Assembly (NCBI GenBank): GCA_023251195.1
Contig: JAHEZG010000116.1
Coordinates: 1 to 10,639 of the forward strand
Direction of reading: 5' to 3'
DNA from: Chitinophagaceae bacterium
GTDB lineage: Bacteria > Bacteroidota > Bacteroidia > Chitinophagales > UBA10324
DNA length: 10,639 nt
Shown here one piece after another: positions 6,177 through 10,639 of this stretch; positions within the stretch are counted from its first letter, which is position 1, and every line of letters begins with the position of its first letter. Below the pieces are notes generated by a model. The model was not told the DNA's origin and searched no databases. It saw nothing but the letters and a program-made list of their open reading frames with translations. Both the position numbers and the translations under genes were made by a program.

Positions 6177-7763
6177 TTAAAAAGTTGAGGTGATTCCCAT
6201 TTTTACTCCGCTGAAAGCTGGTTCGTAACGACAAACTCCGCCGGTGCAATTGTATCCTTCAACTTGTTTTAAATAACTAATGGAGAAACGGGTTGCGTTT
6301 TGCGTAAAGCCAAAAAAGAAATTGTAATAATTTAATTTGTTCGGATTTTTTTCAGGATTCGGTTTGATGTTGTACATATCAGAAACCGAGAAAGAAAATT
6401 TGGGCGCGATATTGAATTCTACCAATCCAAAAGCCCAACTGCCATAATCCTGATCGGAAGAAAGATATTGCAACTCGGCACGCAACGATTTTTTCTTATT
6501 GATTTTATAAGTTGCTTCAACAAAAGGAGTAATTGTTTTTACAACCGGAACACCAGGTTCATTCTGATAAACTTCCTGATTGTAATTAACGGTTTGAAAT
6601 CCGATTTGAGGTTTAAATTTTTTAGAAACAGAAAATTCAACATCACCATAAATTTCCTGAAACAGGTTGGTGTTTTTTAAATCATCTACTTTCGAATAAT
6701 TGAGTGTAACCGTTATTCCTTTTTTAGGCGTGAAAATCACATCGCCTTCATAAGCCTGTTCGCCCAAATATTGTGCAGCTGCATTGTAGCGGGAGAGCAA
6801 GCGCAAAGTATTTTGTCGGGTCAATGATGGAAGATAATTCATAACCCCATTCAGCAGGGCTTCGTTTGGCGAAGTGCGCAAAACAAAATTTTCGGTGCGC
6901 TTGTACTGCGCTGTAATTCCAAAACCTTTTTTTGAATAGGATAATGAAGTGTAAGCAACATTTCCGCTTTTGTCTTCCAGTTTTGACGATGCGGTATAGA
7001 TTGCCTCATGTGTTTTGTAAGCATACTCAGCATACCACGACAGGTTTTTAAAATTTAGAGTATTATAAGCCGACATTACATACACATTGTACATTGGGCA
7101 AAACCGTTGTTCCAATGCATAAGTATTAATGGTGCTCACAATGCTGTTCATGTTTTCCTGATCAATGGTTCTGTTCATGTAAGCAACTCCGGGAATCAAT
7201 CGTATGTTTTCACCAATTGGTACATCACCTTCAAGATTTAATCCCTTCATGATTGGTTTATAGGTGAGAAATTGATTCTTCTGGCGACCTGTGAATCCTT
7301 TTATTTTCCAATGGTCATTAATTTTATATTCCAGTTTTAAACCCATTACTGCATAATCAACCCCTAAGCCGCGATCTTCATAACTTCTAAAAACTATTCC
7401 GCTGCCAAACTGATCATAAAAATTGCCAGCTGTTATTTTTAAATTTTTTACTTCCTTATTTATAAACCAAAATCCCAATCCCTGATCAGAATAAGACGAG
7501 AGTGGGTTGAATAAATTTGAGTTGTGAAAAAAATCAGCTCTGATTCCTGCGGTAAAACCCATGATGCTGTAATTCAGATTCAGCCACGATTCGTCTGACG
7601 ATAAAAAATGCTCATACAATGGTGTGCCGTTGGCTCCTATGATTGAATCTTTCATAAAGAAATATGAATTCAATTGAAGATTCCCGCTTAATTGCCCGCC
7701 TTGCTGCGCAAGGTTTCGGAATGAAATGATTGTTAATAGAAGGAGCAGAAGGGCTCTTTTCAT
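6177..7763 (-). CDS. DUF6029-like outer-membrane beta-barrel protein
   Basis: This 528-residue protein has a clear signal peptide (MKRALLLLLLTIISFRNLAQ, cut near residue 20). The mature part has alternating aromatic/polar strands all along (for example LNLNYSIMGFTAGIRADFFH, KNLKITAGNFYDQFGSGIVF) and ends in a phenylalanine (ITSTF), the usual last residue of a transmembrane barrel. A stretch near residues 115-145 (GNFYDQFGSGIVFRSYEDRGLGVDYAV in part) is what I associate with the DUF6029 family of Bacteroidota. Two cysteines near the end (CTGGVC) could form a disulfide in the outer membrane. The function of the family is not known; a channel or structural barrel is possible. It is the first gene of the tight minus-strand string and is divergent from the TlpA-like gene. 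No convincing promoter with both boxes is visible upstream. Confidence 0.78.
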   Translation of the reverse strand: MKRALLLLLLTIISFRNLAQQGGQLSGNLQLNSYFFMKDSIIGANGTPLYEHFLSSDESWLNLNYSIMGFTAGIRADFFHNSNLFNPLSSYSDQGLGFWFINKEVKNLKITAGNFYDQFGSGIVFRSYEDRGLGVDYAVMGLKLEYKINDHWKIKGFTGRQKNQFLTYKPIMKGLNLEGDVPIGENIRLIPGVAYMNRTIDQENMNSIVSTINTYALEQRFCPMYNVYVMSAYNTLNFKNLSWYAEYAYKTHEAIYTASSKLEDKSGNVAYTSLSYSKKGFGITAQYKRTENFVLRTSPNEALLNGVMNYLPSLTRQNTLRLLSRYNAAAQYLGEQAYEGDVIFTPKKGITVTLNYSKVDDLKNTNLFQEIYGDVEFSVSKKFKPQIGFQTVNYNQEVYQNEPGVPVVKTITPFVEATYKINKKKSLRAELQYLSSDQDYGSWAFGLVEFNIAPKFSFSVSDMYNIKPNPEKNPNKLNYYNFFFGFTQNATRFSISYLKQVEGYNCTGGVCRYEPAFSGVKMGITSTF

Positions 7764-7833
7764 GTTTGATGGTTTAAGGCGATAAATATATAAGTTTCAA
7801 CAGGATTATAAGTCGACGACGATTATCAGTTAT

Positions 7834-7863
7834 TTTGAAATAAAAACTGCATGATTACATTTG
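7834..7863 (+). promoter_or_regulatory. Likely promoter of the TlpA-like gene
   Basis: TTTG at 7834-7837, an 18-base gap, then TACATTTG at 7856-7863, an exact match to the Bacteroidota -7 consensus TAnnTTTG with spacing inside the usual range. Transcription would start near 7869, giving a leader of about 50 bases before the ATG at 7921. This position also argues against the upstream TTG at 7861 as start codon, since it lies within the -7 box. Confidence 0.55.
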
Positions 7864-7920
7864 ATTTTCTTTGATGGCATCATAATTGAAAATCCAAATC
7901 CCCAACCCAAAATTAATTTT

Positions 7921-8445
7921 ATGAAAATGTTCGTTTGCAATTTCCAAAAAAAATTACTTGCCCTGTTGATTGTGTTTTCTTTTTCTATGAATCAATCATT
8001 CGCCCAGAATGGAAAAAAACTCCCTTCAATCAATGTCACAAATATGAATGGTGAAAAAGTTGATATAAGTACATTGGTTGGCAAAGGAAATATTGTAATC
8101 ATAAATTTTTGGGCTACCTGGTGTGTGCCTTGTAAAAAAGAATTGAATAACCTATCTGAAATGTATCAGGAGTGGAAAGAAAAATACAAGGTTGAAATTG
8201 TGGCTGTTAGTATAGATGATGCAAAAAACTCTTCGAAAGTAAAAACAACAGTTGATGGTTCAGGTTGGCCATTTACCATTATGCTCGATCCAAATCAGGA
8301 TTTAATGCATGCGTTAAATTTTCAGGCTCCGCCTTATTCGCTAATCATTGATAAAGACGGAAACATTGTTGAAACACATACTGGCTATGTGGATGGTGAT
8401 GAATTTTTAATGGAAGAAAAAATAAAAGAGTTATTTGCTAAATAA
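7921..8445 (+). CDS. TlpA-like periplasmic thiol-disulfide oxidoreductase
   Basis: This is a 174-residue protein from the ATG at 7921. An in-frame TTG at 7861 would add 20 residues without signal-peptide character, so it is rejected. Residues 1-28 form a signal peptide (basic FQKKLL, hydrophobic core, SFA before Q29). No lipobox cysteine follows, so the protein is probably soluble in the periplasm. The thioredoxin fold is clear: LPSINVTNMNGEKVDIS (34-50), NFWATWCVPCKKE with active-site C68-V-P-C71, VEIVAVSID (91-99), and APPYSLIIDKDG, where P138 is the likely cis-proline. TlpA/ResA-like proteins reduce disulfides in cytochrome c maturation or in other envelope proteins; the partner is not fixed by sequence. 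Upstream and divergent lie the DUF6029 barrel and the CxxC-bearing Omp28 lipoprotein, possible partners or substrates. Confidence 0.9.
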   Translation: MKMFVCNFQKKLLALLIVFSFSMNQSFAQNGKKLPSINVTNMNGEKVDISTLVGKGNIVIINFWATWCVPCKKELNNLSEMYQEWKEKYKVEIVAVSIDDAKNSSKVKTTVDGSGWPFTIMLDPNQDLMHALNFQAPPYSLIIDKDGNIVETHTGYVDGDEFLMEEKIKELFAK

Positions 8446-8476
8446 TTATAGCAGGTTTTAAAAAAAGTTATTTAAT

Positions 8477-8523
8477 CAGGTTTGTTTCTGGTTATGCACC
8501 TGTTTTTTCAGGTTCTGTTTTTT
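8477..8523 (+). terminator. Possible weak terminator after the TlpA-like gene
   Basis: CAGGT (8477-8481) can pair with ACCTG (8498-8502), directly followed by six T (8503-8508). The same ACCTG can instead pair with CAGGT at 8509-8513, with a second six-T run at 8518-8523. The stems are only 5 bp, so termination may be partial. The position, 31 bases after the stop codon, is right. The rest of the gap up to 8576 is AT-rich and shows nothing else I can name. Confidence 0.4.
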
Positions 8524-8576
8524 AATCAATGCACAAAATCACATATTAATTTGATTGGCTTTCTTTGCAAATACTA

Positions 8577-9449
8577 ATGAATACTACTATCAAATTAATT
8601 GAATGCCCGAGAGATGCCATGCAAGGCATGAAAGCATTCATACCAACTGAAGAAAAAATTTCTTATCTCAATACATTATTGAAAGTTGGTTTTGACACAC
8701 TCGACTTCGGAAGTTTTGTTTCTCCGCATGCCATTCCGCAATTAGCCGATACAGCATTGTTGCTTCCGAAACTGGATTTGGATAATTCGAAAACAAAATT
8801 GCTGGCCATCATTGCGAATGTTCGTGGTGCGAGAGAAGCAAATATGTTTGAACATATTTCTTATATGGGCTTTCCGTTTTCCATTTCAGAAACTTTTCAG
8901 AAGAGAAATACAAATTCCACGATTGAAGAATCGTTAAAGGCGGTAGAAAGTATTTGGAACATTTGCGAACAGAATAAAAAACAATTGGTGGTGTATCTGA
9001 GCATGGGTTTCGGAAATCCGTATGGCGATAAATGGAATGCAGATATTGTGCTGCAGTGGACATTGCGATTGGTACAGATGGGGGTAAAAATTATTTCACT
9101 TGCCGATACAGTTGGCGTAGCGAAGCCTGAAGATATTTCTAATCTATATAAACTTTTGATTGCTCAATTTCCGTCGGTTGAATTCGGCGGTCACTTTCAT
9201 ACAAAACCAAATGAATGGAGAGAAAAAATTGAGGCAGCATTTAATAATGGTTGCAGAAGATTTGACGGAGCATTAAAGGGATATGGCGGATGTCCTATGG
9301 CTGATGATGAACTCACAGGCAATATGCCGACTGAAAATCTGATTTCGTATTTTGAAGAAAAGGAAATTCCTTCGGGCTTAAATAAAAATGCAATGACCTC
9401 ATCAATGCAAGCCACCGATCAATTATTTTCAAAATATACTTTACACTGA
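8577..9449 (+). CDS. Hydroxymethylglutaryl-CoA lyase
   Basis: This is a 290-residue protein from the ATG at 8577; an in-frame TTG at 8565 would only add MQIL. HMG-CoA lyase splits 3-hydroxy-3-methylglutaryl-CoA into acetyl-CoA and acetoacetate, the last step of leucine breakdown. The DRE-TIM barrel hallmarks are present: P11-R12-D13-x-x-Q16 (catalytic Arg and metal-binding Asp), DFGSFVSP (43-50), SISETFQKRN (102-111), SLADTVG (174-180), the metal ligands H206-x-H208, and the catalytic glycine-rich loop GYGGCPMA with C239, followed by N249 in TGNMPTE. All residues known to be needed in the human enzyme have a counterpart. It is a cytoplasmic enzyme. Other leucine-degradation genes are not in this window, so the physiological direction is inferred from the family. 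A sulfotransferase gene follows after 8 bases. Confidence 0.93.
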   Translation: MNTTIKLIECPRDAMQGMKAFIPTEEKISYLNTLLKVGFDTLDFGSFVSPHAIPQLADTALLLPKLDLDNSKTKLLAIIANVRGAREANMFEHISYMGFPFSISETFQKRNTNSTIEESLKAVESIWNICEQNKKQLVVYLSMGFGNPYGDKWNADIVLQWTLRLVQMGVKIISLADTVGVAKPEDISNLYKLLIAQFPSVEFGGHFHTKPNEWREKIEAAFNNGCRRFDGALKGYGGCPMADDELTGNMPTENLISYFEEKEIPSGLNKNAMTSSMQATDQLFSKYTLH

Positions 9450-9457
9450 ATTGTTTA

Positions 9458-10408
9458 ATGCCACGAATGAAACTACCTAATTTTTTTATTGTCGGTTCGG
9501 CAAAATCAGGAACCACATCTGTATATAATTACCTGAAACAACATCCGGATATTTTTATGTCGCCTATTAAGGAAACACATCATTTTTCTACTGATATTGA
9601 CAGTAAAAAATTTCGCCCTGATTATGCTGCCAACCTGAATAGAAACATTGATACCTGGCTAAATGGCGATCAGCGAAAAGAAATTTTTCATGCTTTTATC
9701 AATGATTGGGATAAGTATGTAAAACTGTTTAAGCATGCTGAAAATCAAAAAGCTGTTGGCGAAGTCACTAACTCCTACTTGTATTCTACTGCTGCAGCAA
9801 CTAATATTCACGCTAAATTTCCAGATGGAAAAATTATAATGATACTTCGCAATCCTGTTGACCGCGCATTCAGCCATTTTCTGATGGATTTGAAAAGCGG
9901 TAGAGAAACCGGCGATTTTATTGATGCTTTGAAAAGAGACATGGCAAAACCGATGAAGGGTTGGGGAATTTCAAATGTGTATTTTGAAATTGGTTTGTAT
10001 TACGAACAAGTGAAAAGATATTTAGAAGTTTTTCCAAAAAATCAGGTGAAAATTATTTTGTATGATGATTATCGAAATAATGCTGCTAAAGTTTTGAAAG
10101 AAATTTGTGAATTCCTTTCTATTAATCCTGCTTTTGAATTTGAATTTTCAAAAGAGCACAACAAAGCAATGTTGCCAAAATCCAGTGCAGTTACATTAAT
10201 GATGAAACAACGGGGATTAAAAAATTTTGTGAAAGATTTTTTTCCAAAATCGTTGAAGAAAAATCTTAAGAAAATATTTTTTACAGAAAAAAATTTACCA
10301 AAACTTTCAACCGACGATAGAAAATATTTAGTTGAATTATATAAAACTGACATTCAGAATTTATCGAAATTGATTAATCGCGATTTATCAAACTGGTTAA
10401 AAACCTGA
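9458..10408 (+). CDS. PAPS-dependent sulfotransferase
   Basis: This 316-residue protein has the two PAPS-binding motifs of the sulfotransferase fold: the 5'-phosphosulfate loop FFIVGSAKSGTTSVYNYL (9-26) with K16, S17, T19 and T20, and the 3'-phosphate site ILRNPVDRAFSHF (129-141) with R131 and S139. The GLYYEQVKRYLEVFP segment (178-192) and the YDDYRNN segment resemble heparan-sulfate-type (NDST-like) and bacterial carbohydrate sulfotransferases. The C-terminal helix with LSKLINRDLSNW is also usual. No signal peptide or membrane segment is present, so it should act in the cytoplasm, perhaps on a glycan or lipid precursor; the acceptor is unknown. A second in-frame ATG at 9467 (MKLPNFF) is an equally good start. 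It is close behind the HMG-CoA lyase gene and probably co-transcribed, though a shared pathway is not evident. Its last third is strikingly A-rich, more so than the lyase gene. Confidence 0.92.
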   Translation: MPRMKLPNFFIVGSAKSGTTSVYNYLKQHPDIFMSPIKETHHFSTDIDSKKFRPDYAANLNRNIDTWLNGDQRKEIFHAFINDWDKYVKLFKHAENQKAVGEVTNSYLYSTAAATNIHAKFPDGKIIMILRNPVDRAFSHFLMDLKSGRETGDFIDALKRDMAKPMKGWGISNVYFEIGLYYEQVKRYLEVFPKNQVKIILYDDYRNNAAKVLKEICEFLSINPAFEFEFSKEHNKAMLPKSSAVTLMMKQRGLKNFVKDFFPKSLKKNLKKIFFTEKNLPKLSTDDRKYLVELYKTDIQNLSKLINRDLSNWLKT

Positions 10409-10444
10409 ATTCATTCAGTTCTGAATTATATCTGTTTTCTGAAT
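10405..10444. repeat. Cluster of CTGAAT / ATTCAG hexamers at the convergent junction
   Basis: CTGAAT occurs at 10405-10410, 10421-10426 and 10439-10444, with the inverse ATTCAG at 10413-10418. Neighbouring copies can form 6-bp hairpins with 2-base loops. They span the 17-base gap between the sulfotransferase stop and the stop of the facing membrane-protein gene. No long U-tract follows, so a terminator role is doubtful; chance repetition is possible. Confidence 0.3.
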
Positions 10445-10629
10445 AATTGCCTGATGGAAACCAGATGGCCAAACAAAATTACAGGAACAATAAAAGAAGG
10501 GAGTAACGAAAACGGAAAATATAAAACTGCAATGTTCGGTTGCTCAAAAGCGAATTGCTGAAATGGAAATGGCGCAGCTAAAATTGCGTTCACCACAATG
10601 TTCATCAGCAGCGCAAGTGAAAATATATT
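10426..10629 (-). CDS. C-terminal fragment of a membrane protein, cut near the right edge
   Basis: The frame ends at TAA (10428-10426) and is open back to 10629, where an in-frame TAG (10632-10630) occurs just before the window end. An internal ATG at 10605 would give only 59 residues. The product is strongly hydrophobic, with likely membrane helices in SLALLMNIVVNAILAAP and LLPSFIVPVILFGHLVSIR, and ends with basic RKQI, a typical cytoplasmic tail. The middle motif QPNIAVLYFPF reminds me of conserved Bacteroidota inner-membrane proteins of unknown function, but I cannot name the family. The piece reads like the end of a longer protein, so the TAG is either a true nonsense mutation or an error at a contig end. 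It converges on the sulfotransferase gene. Confidence 0.55.
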   Translation of the reverse strand, partial: NIFSLALLMNIVVNAILAAPFPFQQFAFEQPNIAVLYFPFSLLPSFIVPVILFGHLVSIRQLFRKQI

Positions 10630-10639
10630 CTAGAGTAAA

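Noticed and set aside
7783..7790. TATATTTA (minus strand) as -7 box for the DUF6029 barrel gene
   Set aside because: It differs from TAnnTTTG at the last base and no TTG/TTTG box is found 17-23 bases upstream, so it was not called.
7795..7840. TTTCAA / TTGAAA inverted pair and a GTCGAC palindrome in the divergent intergenic region
   Set aside because: The matches are short with a wide gap in AT-rich DNA; not enough to claim an operator.
7861..7920. TTG start at 7861 extending the TlpA-like protein by 20 residues
   Set aside because: The TTG lies within the probable -7 promoter box and the extension would bury the signal peptide behind a polar stretch. The ATG at 7921 gives a normal signal peptide.
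8546..8567. TTAATTTG and TTTCTTTG as promoter boxes of the HMG-CoA lyase gene
   Set aside because: The first gives TAnTTTG with one base too few and the second lacks the TA. No properly spaced upstream box was found.

Overview
The window looks like chromosomal DNA of a member of the Bacteroidota, probably from an uncultured or metagenomic source. The signs are low GC content, an Omp28-type lipoprotein beside a DUF6029-type barrel, a pheT–coiled-coil–zapA gene string, a secreted repeat protein of the type-IX-secretion kind, promoters resembling TTTG/TAnnTTTG, and few clear Shine-Dalgarno sites. No RNA gene, CRISPR array, IS element or prophage was seen. Both ends cut through genes.

Left part (1-2235). 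A long minus-strand gene runs off the left edge. It encodes a secreted protein with a signal peptide, at least six beta-propeller-like repeats and the beginning of a GCDS-type module typical of cell-surface or type IX secreted proteins. It is not a standard ATG-to-stop reading frame inside the window, but its frame is open from 1520 to the edge. To its right is a perfect 20-bp hairpin (1586-1631), then a two-gene toxin-antitoxin cassette on the plus strand: a small acidic antitoxin and a PemK/MazF-like toxin whose GTG start overlaps the antitoxin stop.

Middle part (2244-7763). Five minus-strand genes are packed with gaps of 12, 9, -4 and 1 bases: a DUF6029-like outer-membrane barrel, an Omp28-family lipoprotein with a CxxC motif, pheT (phenylalanyl-tRNA synthetase beta chain), a short coiled-coil protein and zapA (FtsZ-ring protein). 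They are probably at least partly co-transcribed, which joins envelope, translation and division genes. The operon converges on the toxin gene with only 8 bases between them. Its nearest obvious terminator is the hairpin on the far side of the toxin-antitoxin cassette, so antisense read-through of the cassette is likely.

Right part (7764-10639). A TlpA-like thiol-disulfide protein is transcribed divergently from the barrel/Omp28 pair behind a good Bacteroidota-type promoter. It is followed by a possible terminator, a hydroxymethylglutaryl-CoA lyase gene with all catalytic residues, and a PAPS-dependent sulfotransferase 8 bases behind it. At the right edge is the C-terminal part of a membrane protein on the minus strand, with an in-frame stop close to the window end.

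I do not see a clearly new biological system. The points most worth a second look are the nested toxin-antitoxin cassette with its hairpin, the ZapB-like coiled-coil protein beside zapA, and the TlpA/DUF6029/Omp28 redox-envelope group.
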